This document shows, in pieces, positions 36,929-50,000 of a stretch of 64,000 nt of DNA. Where the stretch lies: contig ML681963.1 in the NCBI GenBank assembly GCA_007922195.1, positions 132,997,764 through 133,061,763 on the forward strand. The letters run 5' to 3'. The stretch is from Podocnemis expansa. Its lineage: Eukaryota; Chordata; Testudines; Podocnemididae. Position 1 is the stretch's first letter. Each line of letters begins with the position of its first letter. The position numbers and the translations under genes were made by a program. A model generated the notes under the pieces. That model was not told the DNA's origin, made no database searches, and was given only the letters and a program-made list of their open reading frames with translations.

Positions 36929-37754
36929 CAGTGGTTCCCAACCTGTGGCTTGGGAAAAGTGGTCCACAGAGACTTTCAAAATGGTTTGCTGCTCCCCTCC
37001 TGCTGGCTGTAGTAGGAAGCTGCTGTCTAAAGATCCAGGTGGAGTGCATTGTTGTGGGACTACAAGACCAGTGCAGGCTCCTTGCTTCAGCCAAGAGGAT
37101 GGGAGATCAGCACTTCCCTTCTCTGGCTCCAGCAGGAAGCACAACAAAGCACTCTGAATGAATTCTTAGGGACTGGGGTCCCTGCTGGGGCCAGAGAAAG
37201 AGGAGCACTGATCTCTCATTCCCTCCACTGAAAAAGGGAGCCTCTGCGTAGGGACCCAGGTAGAGTACACAGAGCTACAGAATATGTGAAGTTTCCCTGC
37301 TTAAGCCAGGAGAACTGAGGATCAGCAAGGAGGCAGCCTCCTCATTGAACTTCTTAAATCTGGCTGCAGTGGGGTGGGTGGGGGAAGTTCAGAACAGCTA
37401 GGACCCACTGTGCCTGAGGAGAGGGGAAGGAGTCCAAAAATTAGTACCTTCGGATTTGGCTGGCACACACCATGACTTATCTGCCAGGCCATGTGCTTCA
37501 GTGTGTAGTGACAGTCATTCACCTACACAAGTGCTGTGTGTGTGTGATGTATTGTGAGTAGTTTGTAGGTGTAAAGTAGTGAATGTAAAAATGAGCACTA
37601 TAACACCAAAAAGTTTACTTTAAATATATAGTGATTTGTGGTCCTCAATGGTGTATACCTCAGTGTGTTTTTTGTGAGTTGATAGACTGATGGTCCCTCA
37701 GAATTGTAAAAATGATGTTTGTGGCCTTTGAGCCAGAAAGGTTGGGAACCACAG
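36929..37754. mobile_element. Non-autonomous hAT-type DNA element, family B copy 2
   Basis: The ends are CAGTGGTTCCCAACCTG at the left and GGTTGGGAACCACAG at the right. The flanks GTATATAA (36921-36928) and GTGTATAG (37755-37762) agree at six of eight bases, fitting an old 8-bp duplication. The 5' part is homologous to the copy at 21501. No transposase is recognisable; the overlapping open frames at 36915-37161 are fortuitous. Confidence 0.82.
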
Positions 37755-39597
37755 GTGTATAGCATGTGTGCTGCAGAGAGGGTTGTGCAAAAAATTGCTA
37801 ATGAAATTAGGTGGGCTTCACCTGGCTGGGTTCCTGCAGGTTCAGTAGAGCCTTGTCTACCTTAGATTAGAAAAATAGCTTGGTAAGCATCAGCTATGCC
37901 CAACACACCTCATGGCACTTGCTCAGAGCAAGCCTCACCCATTGCCCATGTCCTGTCTTGAGTTCAGTCAAAGCTACATTGACATGCTGGTGCTCACAAA
38001 GAGCTGATGTCGCAGCTGCACCATGGCAATGGTCCTTCTAGCTCAGTGACTACTCAATAAGTTACAATGTCTTGACTAATTTCTTGTGCCACTGCAGTTT
38101 GTCATCTGATGTCTATGACTATTTGTATTTATAAGGTTCAGATCAGGCAATCTGAAGACTTCGCTTGTGTTAAAACTTGAAAATATCTTAGTGCAGCAGT
38201 GACACAATTTAAGCCTATGAAATGCACACTATTATATGTTGCATGATGTTTTAAAATGTGAATGTATGCAGTTTACTTTTTAAAATAAAAATGGAGTTGA
38301 CACTCCCCCAAATATCAGTTTTGGGGTCTGCGCTGGAGGCAGGCACCCACAATGCACAGCTATAGGTTGCACTTGGTTTTTGCAGTCTGCTAAATTAGTA
38401 GTTCATGCCTCTTACTGATTTTTTTTTACATAGATACTTCATTAAAAGTATTTCAAATAGCTGTAGATTTATGAATCAAAAGTCAGGATGTTAGCAGAAT
38501 CTCGTGGATGAAAAATTACTTGAAGTCACCAGACAATGTTTTTATATTTAAGGATTTATAATAATCCATAAAATGACAATAATCAGATCCACAAATTATC
38601 CATGAATGGCATATAGAAAATCAGAAGATTACAAGGATAATGATGGATTATTATTACATTTAGAAAAATCCACCTAGTAAGCAAACTCACTTTTAAAATG
38701 AAGGAGAGAGAAAGAGAAGCTTGGTCAGCTTCTAAGCTGAGGGCATAGTTTAATGAAAATCAATGGAGACATTTAAAAAGAAAAAAAAATAATGCAGGAA
38801 GAAGAAGATGTAGAGCAGCAAGTCCAAACATTCCTCCTCTCCCTCCCCCCCCCCCCCAAGAGAAAGAGATGAGAATGAAGAGGAACTGAAGAGAGATCTG
38901 TGAGAAGAAACAGCTTTCTTAACTCTCCTGGGCACTTTTTATCCCACTGTCATGAGGAAACTACAATAGTATGTAGTTTCTGCACTGGCATGCTGCACAC
39001 TCATGTTGAAGTGTTCATCAGCTGCAACCAGAATGTCTGGGACATTGGGAAGGATTGAAAATGCTTGCTCATAGAGACAAAGGCATTAAGTCTCTTTCCC
39101 CCGACAGGTACAGTTTCTGTGCTGGAGGCAGACATGGTAGTCTAAATGAATAACCTCACCGACATACTTTCAAACCAGTTCTTCTTCTTCTTCTTCTCTT
39201 TTAATATTTCTATTTTTGTCCTCGGTCCTAGCAATTCCTCCATGTTGGTGTCACTGCAAATTTGTAAGCATTACCATTATCCAAGCCATTAATGGAAATA
39301 TTGAAAGGGTCTGCATTCAGGACAGATACCTGTGGCACCCTACTAGATGCAACATGCAAATCTGACAGCAAACCAGATAACTAGTGCTGAATTTCAGCCA
39401 TCTGTGTACTATCTTTATAGTAATTTCATCTAGATCCTATTTCCCTAGCTTGCTTATGAGAATGTCATATGGGAGAAATGTCATAAGCAATGCTATCTGT
39501 TTTAGTTATGTAAACAGTTCCCATTACTGCAGTATCTGAGCATTGCACAACCTGTAACAAATTTATTGTCCAGATACCACTGTCAGGTAGTAAAGTA

Positions 39598-39750
39598 CTA
39601 TTATCCCTGTTATACAGATGTGGAACGGAGTCACGGAGACTGACTTGCCCAAGGTCACACAGGAAATTGGTGGCAGAGCCCAGGGAATTGATCCCAGATC
39701 TCCCTAGTACTAGGCTTGTGCATTACCCACTGAAACATCCTTCTTCCCCC
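39598..39750 (+). repeat. MIR-like SINE
   Basis: It contains the well-preserved MIR core: TGACTTGCCCAAGGTCACAC, then GGTGGCAGAGCCCAGG and TTGATCCCAGATCT. These follow the order of the mammalian and reptilian MIR consensus. It is one of the older repeats in the window. Confidence 0.8.
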
Positions 39751-41161
39751 TCCACTGGAACATGTACAACTGTTTTTCCATCTACTGAATCTTATTAGCT
39801 CCCATGTAAATAGGCCGTGCTGAAGCATGTACATGAACAGAGAGTGCCAGATGAAGTGACCTTTTAGATTCATCTGGGAGTGAGTTTAAAGTTGTGGGAC
39901 TAAGGTCAGGAATCTTGGGGCCTTAAAGAGGCTGGGCTCCTAGGTCCCCAGGTGTTGAATTACCATCTAGAGTTACTCCTTTCCTTGTTGTGGCTTTATT
40001 AGTAGCTCAAAAGCAGCAAAATGAAAGAAACCTCAGCCTAAACTGTTTTTGTGAGCTTGGCTCTCCTCTAGGATGTCTTTTATACTGGTTTTCTCTCCCC
40101 AGTGAATAATGTACTTCAATCTTAAATTTAGGATGGGGTTAATAGTTTAGGCAGCAGAACTTTTAGCAGCTTTAACATCTGCTGACATTGCTGGTCAACA
40201 AGATCCCTGCCACAGCATCTAGGTTAGCTCTAACTGAATGAGTGTGACTGTATGGAGCAAAGGAAATTTCACTTTCTAAGGCATAGACTGAATCTAGCGT
40301 ATGGTTTCTGCTTCTATCTTTGCTGGGAATCTGCTGTGAGAGGTTTTATCACATTGATTTTAAGGACCCAACTTTAGATGCTTAGACCAGCTGTTGAGCA
40401 CCCACAACTTAAGTCAATTGGAGGTGCAAGTGTTGAGCACTATTAAAAATCAGGTTCCAGGTTTCTGAAGCTGGGCATCCAAAATTAGAGACTACAATTG
40501 AAAGCTGTAGTGTTAGAGCCAAGGGAGAGGGAAAAAAAGGATAAATATGTTGTGATAAAGTGTTTTTAAAAATAAAATAAACACAGTTTTTTTGTCTCCA
40601 TTCCAAATTTGTTAAAATATTAAGGGATTTAATAATATGTTAGAAAAATTCTTGCATGAGGGAAATTTTTTTGAAAATGTTAGCCAGCTCGATTACTGAA
40701 TGATATCATTTAACCTTTTTATCAGAGGTGAAAGCTTACAAAACAGTCTGAAATCCTCACTTGCATAGTTCTGTGTATGTCTAAAGTTACTTCAATGTTT
40801 TTCTTCATTTCAGTTCTAGTGAGTTCTGACTGACTTCTCTGGATAATGACAGAAAAGAGTGAGCCATTATGTAGGAATTATTACAGTTAGAAAAAAACAC
40901 CTGGCAAGCAAGCTCACTTTATTCCAGAACTGACTGCAAAAGAGGAGCAGCAGCAACCAAAATCTCCCAACCAACCTTTGCCAACTATTGTGATGTGCAA
41001 AAAGTCATATTTCTCATACAATTGACGTTAACGTGCAGATGATAATAGCAGATGTGTAGGCTTGTTTACGTGTACAGCTTACTGTTGTCTAGTCAAGTTT
41101 TCTTTCAGAAGTGGCACCGTTCAGAAGTGGCACTCTGCCTGACACGTACTAAAACTTAAGG

Positions 41162-41200
41162 GTGTGTCTGTGTCTGTGTCTGTGTCTGTGTCTGTGTGTG
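41162..41200. repeat. (TGTGTC)n microsatellite
   Basis: Five to six hexamer units, flanked by TG repeats. Confidence 0.9.
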
Positions 41201-44200
41201 TTTTAAAGAGTTTCATCAAGACCACCTCAATTCCAAAATATTTTTAAATGGTCTAATGTAACTTTTTTTGCTAAGCAAAGCCATTGATAGCAATATTCAT
41301 AGACCTACCATGTAAAGCATCTCTAGCCTGCCTATTATTATGGCCCTGTACAACAGCTCTCTGACTGTTCCTTTCTTTATCAGTATTGTTTTTAACATTG
41401 ATTTCCAAAACAGCTGGCCTTGTATTCCGGCCAGGCTATTACTGAGTCCTACTCAGGGATCAGCCATATAAGCTAACATTTGAATTTGAAGTGTATTTAT
41501 GTATGGGACCCTACTTCTCAGCTGATATTTAGACATTTGTAACTGAATGGCAGGATTCTTTTCTTGTTCCACCCTCTTCATAGGAGGTGGGACAAGTTTT
41601 AGAGCTGTCCTTTTAGGCCACATGTGTCTCAGTGACCTTGAAAATAAGAGTTGGGACTAGGTTTCTGCAAGAAGGGGCTGGCATGCCTGGAAAGAATATA
41701 CTGAGATACTGGAACTCTAGAAGTAGCCAGGATCTTGGTAGGGGGTTTAAGTGGTTGTATTCTTGAATTTACTTTTTGGTGATAAATTGACGCTAGAAGG
41801 GGATAACTTTTGACTCCAACAATGAGTAGGAAGCTTTTGCATGGAGCATGATAGAGACTCAACCAGTCTACAACTCTCAGATACAAATATCTCAATGGAA
41901 TTAAGATTATTACATTGTGACATAAACACAGGTCTCACAGGAAAGATTGGAGAGAGTAGGAAAACTCTAGCAGCTTTCCCTTAGGTCCAATGTGAAAGTA
42001 GGGGTTGAAAACTTTCTGCCAACCAGCAGATTGTCTTCTAGCTTTCAGTCCGCTGAGGAAGAGGGCCCCACCAGAAGCCTTCCTGTGACCCTTGTGAGCA
42101 GGGGAAGGAACCTTAGCAGAGTAACTGAAAGCAGAATTCCACATGGGTCACTGACTGCCTTTGCACAGAATGGGGCCCTACTTGACTAATTTCAGTGTCT
42201 GTGAACACCAATATCCCAAATGCCTTTTCTCCTAAGAGTATTGCAGCACTGCTACTGCTACAAACGGGTAACTGAAATAGAGGAATGAACAGTTTCTCCT
42301 CTTCCCACCTTCCCCCCTTGTGTAAACATGTTATTTTGTTTGTTTGCATCTTTAGGTGGTGGAAAGCTACTCAATGGCATTGTACAGGAGGCCCTTTCAA
42401 AAGTAGGCTCACCGTATGATGCTTCCTGACTTGTAAGTCTTAGTTTACAATGGGCAGCACTGCTGACTGCACAGTTTCTAATTGAAATCAGTCTTCTTTA
42501 GTGTTCCCTACATTTCTCAATGGAGTCTCCAGTCTGCAGAATTAGCTGAGGAAAGGAAAGCTGAGTTAAGAAATATTAAAACTTAATATGTATATAAACA
42601 GTGGGGCTGGTGATGTTGTGCATAAAGGTCTGTGTGGCAGGCTGCACATGTTTAAAAAAGAATAAAAGTCTTAATTTTTTTCCTTAAAGAAAACAATGCA
42701 GTTGATAATGTGTTGGGTTATTGTCAAAAAAGAAGTAGATTGTACACACTATGGTGGAATGTAAAAGGAAAATTATTTCTGTACACATAATAGTAGGGCT
42801 AGTACTTGTTTGACTTCGGCACTGTAGTACTAAAGATGCCGATCTCAGGCTGTTATTTCAGTGCTGGCTGTAAATGGAAGTACAGGCATTCTCTAATTGT
42901 TCATAGTGCATAAATTGACTTGTGGATCACTTCCTCTTTCAATTTAGGACTGCACAAACTTTCAACCCCCTTTCAGATACAACTAATATACCTGTAGCAA
43001 TTCCACTCCATAATCTGTAAAAAAAATTGTTCTATCTTGTAGTTGTTTTTAAATGTATTTGGCAAGTTGTTACAAAAACAGGTAACCCTACACGTGTCAT
43101 CCTCTTCTCCCTGCCTTACTAATGGCCTTTGAACACAATCCAAGAGCTGGGAACGGAGACCTGGAACAGAACACTAGGAGGTTGGTTGCAGGCTCTGAAG
43201 CAAGACTGGCTACATAGTACTGTACAGTATTGTCTTTTGTTTGTCCTGTCTTTGTTTTCTTTAAAATATTTTTGTCTTCTGTGGGTGAATCCACAGTAGC
43301 ACCTCACAAGAAGAGTGGTTTGCTTGACCAGAGAAAATCTTCAGCTTTCCTCTGCATAAATACAAATTCTTGAAAGTTGCTCATAGGCAGTACTTCAGTG
43401 TGTTAGGCTTTCCTGCTCATAACTGGATGGTCAAAGATTCTAGTTTTGAGACACTGCCAGTGTCCCAGCTAATTGTACAGAAACTGGGGATTTGTTTCAT
43501 ATTCCATGTAAGCTGATCCTTTAGAGGCCTAGCCACCACCATCCCTAGCTCCTTGCTCTGGGTTCCACCACTTCTGACTGCAGAGTGTCCTCTTCTTTTC
43601 ACCATTGCTACTGCTCTGCCTTAAAGTTGTCTGTGGCCCATCCCCTAGACATAGTAAGTGTGCTCTTCTCTTCCTGCTGTATCACACACCTAATGCTGGC
43701 ATAGTAACTTATAATGGCTTCTTTCAAAAGAAATCTTTGATCAATTATAGCAACCATGAAAGTCTCACAAACCAGTTTTGATTTCAGTGAAAAGAGAATG
43801 AGATATGGAGGTCAGTCTCTGTAGAAATTTCTTTTTAATGGCCCAGTTGATGGGATATAGACTTCAGTGTCTAAGTAAGGTTTGAAACTGAGATTTAAGA
43901 TGCTAAATCAGTGAAGCATTGCAACACTGAGCATAGCAAGGTCTAAATGATTTTTGGTCTTCTAGTAGCCAAGGCAATCATCACATGGGAGGGATGGGGG
44001 AATGACAGAGAAGGTGAGCCATTATGAAGGGAGGTTCCATTTTTCCGTATTTTTTATGTCCACTTCCTTCTGAAACAGAACCAAATTCCCTTTGAAATTA
44101 ATGGGGTTATGCTGATTAACTTACAAATGACAACTGGTCAGATGATACCAATTGAGAGAGAAGTGCAAGATCACCATATAACATAAAAGCAATATTATCT

Positions 44201-46053
44201 TTCTTATGTGAATATTGTATATGTATAGTGCAAGCCGTTCAGACCTTCTGTGATGCAACTGAAAAATAAATCTTGTTTCAGGTTGTCTGAAAAAAAAGGG
44301 AGAGAGGGATAGGGAATATAAAAAAAAATCAAAGGAATATAACATGAAGCATGGATTGCGTGAGAGAATCTGGGTTTTGATTTGTTTCAGGGGTTGTTAT
44401 TTACTTTGGACAAGATTTTCAAAAGTGACCTGTGATTTTGGGCTCTTCAGTTTTTTTGGATCACCAACTTGAGACATCTCAACAAGGCCTTATGACCACT
44501 GCTGGGCACCCACAAACCATTAAATGAACTTTACACATTTAAGACAAGACGAGCATTGTTGCTCTCATCCGTTGGGGGGTGGGGGAGATCTGTAACCTCA
44601 GTTTGTGCAAGCACATTTTCATCTGTTTTTGCACTGGCGTCAGTACTCAAACAGCAGTGAAGCCTATGAAATCATGTGAGCCAGATCCTTTGTCAGGCAG
44701 GAAGTGATGCTGAGTCCAATAGGAAAAACAGTTTTTTGACTATTTTTAAGCTTGCTGAACCAACCCTTCACAAGCAACCACTCAAGTGGAAGTTATTTTT
44801 CTCTTGGATGGAAGTAATTCCTGCCTAAAACAGTTGTCTTGTAATATTGGAGGAACATATGAAGCAAATGGGTGACTTTCTGAACAGAGTTAGAAAAATC
44901 AAATAGCAAGAAATGCATCTTCTTATATTGGTATGTCATTTTTGTCAGTTGCAGTTTCCTGTAGCATAACTCATGCATTGGATTGTACAACAGTGTCACC
45001 CAGTGGAAACTAGAATTATGACAGTTCAGTTTGCAGTTTGATTCCCCCTCTTCCCCCTCTCCACCGAATGTATCAGGGTTTGTAACTATAGGCCCCAGTC
45101 AAGGAAAGGATCCCTGTTCAGGGTAGACTTTTAAGTATGTGTTTGTTTTCCTGACTCAAAGTTGTGGGATGCCACTCATTAAAAAATTAGATTTGGATAA
45201 ACAAAAATGCCTCTTCCAAAGAGTTGAATTTAAACTTGCAGTATCTCTTGCATTAAAATCTATTTTTAATAGTAGATCAGTTTAACCTACCTTTTGTGTG
45301 TAATCTCAAGGCACTACATTGGAAGTCTCCATCCTTCTCTCTTAGAGAGAGTTAGATAGTCAAAATAATTTGTGTCATTGCTGGCTGTACTAATCAATTG
45401 TCTATCACAGACCCTTTCCTACACTTGTTGAAATCAACAGCAAAACTCCCTATCTCATTATCCATACATGCTCAGAAATGCTCTAAGGAGAATCCATTCC
45501 TTCTCTACGGACCCTTTCCTTTAGCTGCACTGGCAAACAAGATCCCCACAGAAAAATGCCTGCAGTAGCATCCAGCACGAGACTGGGGAAAGGAGTAGTC
45601 ATAACGGCATCTTATGCCCCAGTGGTTTTTCACTGCTGTAGGGTCCTACAACAATGATATAGGTAGGGAGGGTGAGAGGGGTGCAGCGGTCTTCAAGCTG
45701 CTCTCACCTATTTTGGGGGCTGCATCCTCATCCTAGACTAGACTAAGTCTCCATGTCCCCTAAACCATTTAAAGGCACTGTACACACTTTACATTTAAAA
45801 GGAGCATGATTATACCTTTGTTCTGGCCTTAGCTGTTGACTGTGTGGCCTTCCTTTTTTGAATTTAGGCACTTAACATTCATTTAAAATGAGTCAACAGG
45901 TTCCTAAGCCATTTCCCTTTTTCTGTTGAATTCAAAACTACTACTATATCAAGTTTAGAAAGAAAAGTATTTAGCTACCAGAAAAGATAAATCAATAAAC
46001 CAAATTTAACTACTCGGTTTTCAAGAAACCTAAAATCTATTGAGTTTCATAGT

Positions 46054-46601
46054 AGCTGGCTTCAAAGGGGTAGCCAGGTTAATCTAGTTCAGCCAAACAA
46101 ACGAGTCCTGCAGAACTTAAAGACTAACAAATTTATTTATTGCAGGAACTTTCATGCTTAGAAGATGGGGGAACTTACAGAAGGGAAGGAAAATAAATGC
46201 AGTGAAGTGTAAGTCATGGGATTAGGTCACACTGTAACAGAAAGTCAAAGCAGTTGTTAAGATTCAAACCCCGGGGAACAGCATATAAAAGGAGATGAGG
46301 TCAAATCACCTTTTGTAATGAGAAAAAAAAAATCCAAAGTCCTTATTGAGCCCTGAGGAAACAGTCAAACATAACTGCTTTGCTTTGCTGTTACGGTGTG
46401 ACCTGATCCCATGACTTGCACTTCCTTTTTTTTCATTTTCTTCCCATTCTGTAAGTTCCCCCATCTTCTGAGCATCTGAAGTCAGATTTTCCCCTATGAA
46501 AGCTCATGCAATAAATAAATTTGTTAGTCGTGTTAGTCTTTTAAGTGTCATAGGACTCCTTGTCGTCCCCCCCCCCAGTTGCTGGACTCTCTCTCTAACC
46601 A
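46054..46601 (+). mobile_element. Long foldback Penelope-derived element with 11-bp target duplication
   Basis: An exact duplication, AGTTTCATAGT, flanks it at 46043-46053 and 46602-46612. The left part from 46062 reads CAAAGGGGTAGCCAGGTTAA and GAGTCCTGCAGAACTTAAAG. The right part to about 46560 is its inverted counterpart, ending TCATAGGACTCC. The arms extend inward to about 46250 and from 46377, sharing words such as GTCATGGGATTAGGTCACAC and its complement. The unpaired middle (46252-46376) contains GATTCAAACCCCGGGGAACA, seen again at the window end. A core CTGAAGT...GAAA lies in the right arm near 46477-46501. It is non-coding. Confidence 0.82.
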
Positions 46602-46867
46602 AGTTTCATAGTTCACAGTCAGGCTGCAAAAGTTCAAACAGTATGAGGATGTGTGTGAATAGTATTCCAGACAAACACACTGCTTCCTCTTGTGCATGAT
46701 ATAAATATGGTTATCTTCACGTATATTTACTAATTATTATATCCTTCCTTGCACTGATCTGTTTCCCAGTCATTACACTTTATGGCAAAGTTACATGCTC
46801 CCAGGTACCTAAGAGATGCTAATTACAGCATTTGTTTTCCTCAAACATATAACAGAAATATTAATAG

Positions 46868-47028
46868 TGAGATGGTGTGTGAGGCAATATCTTTTATAGG
46901 GCCAATTTCTATGGATAAGAGAGACAAGCTTTCAAGTCATTCAGAGCTGTTTGGGTTATCATCTTACCCCACACATTTTCTGTCTCTAATATGCTGGGGC
47001 CAACACCGCTACAACTATACTGTATATG
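46868..47028 (-). mobile_element. Second terminal-repeat family copy with 13-bp target duplication
   Basis: An exact 13-bp duplication, GAAATATTAATAG, flanks it at 46855-46867 and 47029-47041. It contains GAGGCAATATCTTTTATAGG, GAGAGACAAGCTTTCAAG and CTGTCTCTAATATGCTGGGG, the last being the reverse complement of the start of the copy at 21351. The minus strand reads AGCTCTGAATGACTTGAAAG, a diverged version of the stem-plus-GAAA layout. It is non-coding. Retroposition is inferred from the duplication length. Confidence 0.75.
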
Positions 47029-47041
47029 GAAATATTAATAG

Positions 47042-50000
47042 ACCCTTAAACATAGTAGCATCAGCAAGTGCCAGCATTGAACATAAATGATACATTGTAG
47101 TGGATTAACCTATTGTACTTACAGTAAATATTGAGACCTCCCCATTGATTACAAAGTGCATGAAAACTCATAGCTTCCTGACAGAAAAATTCATTAACTA
47201 GCATGACCCACTAGGGCATGAGGCTATATCAGTTTTAAGGACTGTTTGATTATTTTTTTCCCTAGAGCCATGTATTTAATCTTTTTTCATCTTGATGAAG
47301 GCATAGTTTTAAAACAGAATGGTTCTACAAGCAGGAGGCTGAATGGAAGAGAACAATACAATGTTGTCTCTGAGTTTGAAAGCAAGAGTGAATCAGATCA
47401 GTTGTATGTATCAATATAAATGTAAAGAGACACTCACATTTTAGTTCAGTGTTCTGTGGCTAAGGGCTCATAGCATCTTGTTTGTGAGCTGTTGCTAAAA
47501 CATCATTTACTGATTCATTGCTAACCATGACAACTTTGTGAAATTTCATTTCACTCTGTTACAGGTTTAGTGCTCCTCAGTTATTTCCCACATTTCATTC
47601 TGAGTGCCAAATTTCTTTACATTGAGGGGGTATGTGGAAATTATTTCAGGTGTAAATGTTGCCGACACCAGCAGTGGCTAGAGTCAAGAAAGAATAAGAC
47701 TGAATATTGCTTTGCAATTTGCAAGGATGTGAAAGCATGGCTGATAAGTCTGGGCCAATTTACGCTCTCCACAGATGCAGTGAATGTTGATATGTGATGG
47801 GTAGTAAGAGAATTTGCCTTGTTATAAGGGAGCAGCATGTAGTGTAGTTCTGAAAATATAAGGCCACTTATTATGTGCCATGTTCTTCCACTCTTACCAT
47901 GAATAATATTTCCTTTGTAAGTAGTCCCACTGAACTCAGTGAGACTGCACTCTCAGAAAGTTTCTATTAATTGAGTATGAGTGGAAGAATTTGGCCTTGT
48001 ATGTTTGCAGAAATTTGTTTGCATTAACAACACATCACACCAATATAGGGCTTTTATTAAAGGCTCTCCTATGATGTGGAAGAAAGTAAATATTCTACCC
48101 AATTTGTAGTATGGGGGCTGTTGGTGAGAGAAATCAAGACAAGAGAGGGTAAGAGAACCATAAGAAGCCAATTACAAGATTTCACATCTCCAAGGAATGG
48201 ACTTCAAGTTTCCTGATCTGAGAGATGTCAGATGCTCCCAACCAGGAGCAAATGGGTGGGAAGTAGGTGAGGCCATTTCTGTTCCTCCTTTCTCTCTCTG
48301 CACCTTGTGGTCTGATGGGGAGAAAGAGCTGGAAAGATTGTAGGGAGTACAGTGAATCCTCCTAAAGCCTGTAATAAATTGCTTCTCTCCTCTCCCTCCT
48401 CTTAGCTTCGCAACTGTGAGTGGTCAGTGCTTACTGGGGTATATCAAAAGGCACAGTCTGATTCTTTACTTGGATTGGATTTGCCACAATAATTGTACCA
48501 CAGGTAAAGCTGATTCCATATGGGGTGAGTATCATTATCCTGAATGCTGATTCCCCCTTCATTTCATATCCCTACACTGTGGAACTTTTCTTTTCAACAC
48601 CAAAAAAAGCATGTGTCTCATTTTTAATACAGCCCACTGATTCACAATATCTTTGGTGTAAGGATTCTTTTTGTGTGCAGGCTAAAATGGAGAAAAGTCT
48701 ACTTGTTTATGTGTAAAGCCTCTTGTATAGTGTAGATCACACATAGCAGGACCTAGGGCTGCTTACACGAGGAGGCATTGGGAAAGGAAACTCCAATTGA
48801 GTAGATGAGGTGACTTCCCTCCTGAGAAAGGGCAGTTAACTGAGGCACACTTGCATACTTATAATTGATTTTCTTCATAGAAAAATACACACAACCTATG
48901 GAAGATGTTGATCTTGATAATGGAGAAGAAAGTGATTTGGAGTGCTGGGTAGCTGCTTTTTGAGAGAGTAAAAGTTATAAGATCTAGAAATCAAATTAAA
49001 AAAGGAAGTCTGTTAGTATAATGCAGTGATCCTACACTAGGACAGACCATGTGAAACCACTATTTGATTGCAAACCTGAATTTACATGTGTGGTGCAGAT
49101 GACTGCATGAAATGGTAGACTTTCATGGGTGCAGGCATTTTGTGGGGGTATAAAAAGAACCTCAGATCATCTCTTCCTGGTCAATGTGTAGCGATTTCTC
49201 CCCTTCTGTATGTAAGGAATGTGCATATCCAAGGGTGAGGAAAAGACAAAGGATGTTTTAAAGAGTAATAAGTGATAAGTAAAGATCTTACTGCTAAAGA
49301 AGATGGCAGGGAAACCCATCTACCACCCTGCTAATGTCATTTAGTGTTCTTATTAGCTTTGAGATGCAGTTTGTAAGAGTCCCATGAACTGTGCCAGGAA
49401 AAGTAAGGAGAAACCTATCAAAATCTGTGAAAATTTAATGGTGCAATGTTGTAAATGCAAGATTGGACCTACTAGTTCTGGGTCTAGTGGAGACTCACCC
49501 CATCAGGATGCTGAGGGGGTACATATGATATTAACAATATTTTGTATGTCACTGCAACCAACTTTGTTCTGCAGATATTCAGGAAGAGAATCACTGAGGA
49601 GAAAACAGATAATAAGAAGTGAGTGCAAGGGATTCTGTGACTACTATTGTTGCTGCTGCTGTTTATTATTTGTGTTGTGGAAGCACTTAGGAACCATAGA
49701 TGTGCATCAGGACCTCTATGTACAGTGCCAACCATAACAAAGAGATGGCTCTGCCTTCAGAGGTCCATAGAGGTTTTTGGAGGCCCTGAGCAAAATTGGT
49801 CATTGAGCTCTGCCAACTGTCCAAAAAATTAACATTTAGTAATTATACATGATGATGAAAGTTACAGTTCATGGAGAAAATCCATGTAGAATAGAGGATT
49901 TGAAGTGCTGATACAGGGTAACCCGAATATACTCATTTAGCACTTGATCTTGTGGCTGTTGAAATCAGTGATAAAACTCCCATCCACTTCAATGGGCAAG

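Larger units (their letters stand above)
37763..46053 (+). other. Intronic stretch with few recognisable elements
   Basis: Apart from a MIR-like remnant at 39598-39750, a C run near 38846, a TTC run near 39181 and a TGTGTC array at 41162-41200, I see nothing that can be named. No exon is supported. The short reading frame after the acceptor-like TTTAG near 42353 was considered and rejected. Confidence 0.5.

Noticed and set aside
36915..37161. Several overlapping open frames on both strands
   Set aside because: They fall within the hAT family B element and are not conserved in the copy at 21501.
42353..42406. Possible short exon after an acceptor-like TTTAG
   Set aside because: Neither frame resembles INSC or another known protein, and the donor is weak.
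48411..48520. Possible exon following a CT-rich tract and CTTAG
   Set aside because: The reading frames have early stops and do not match the expected INSC segment.
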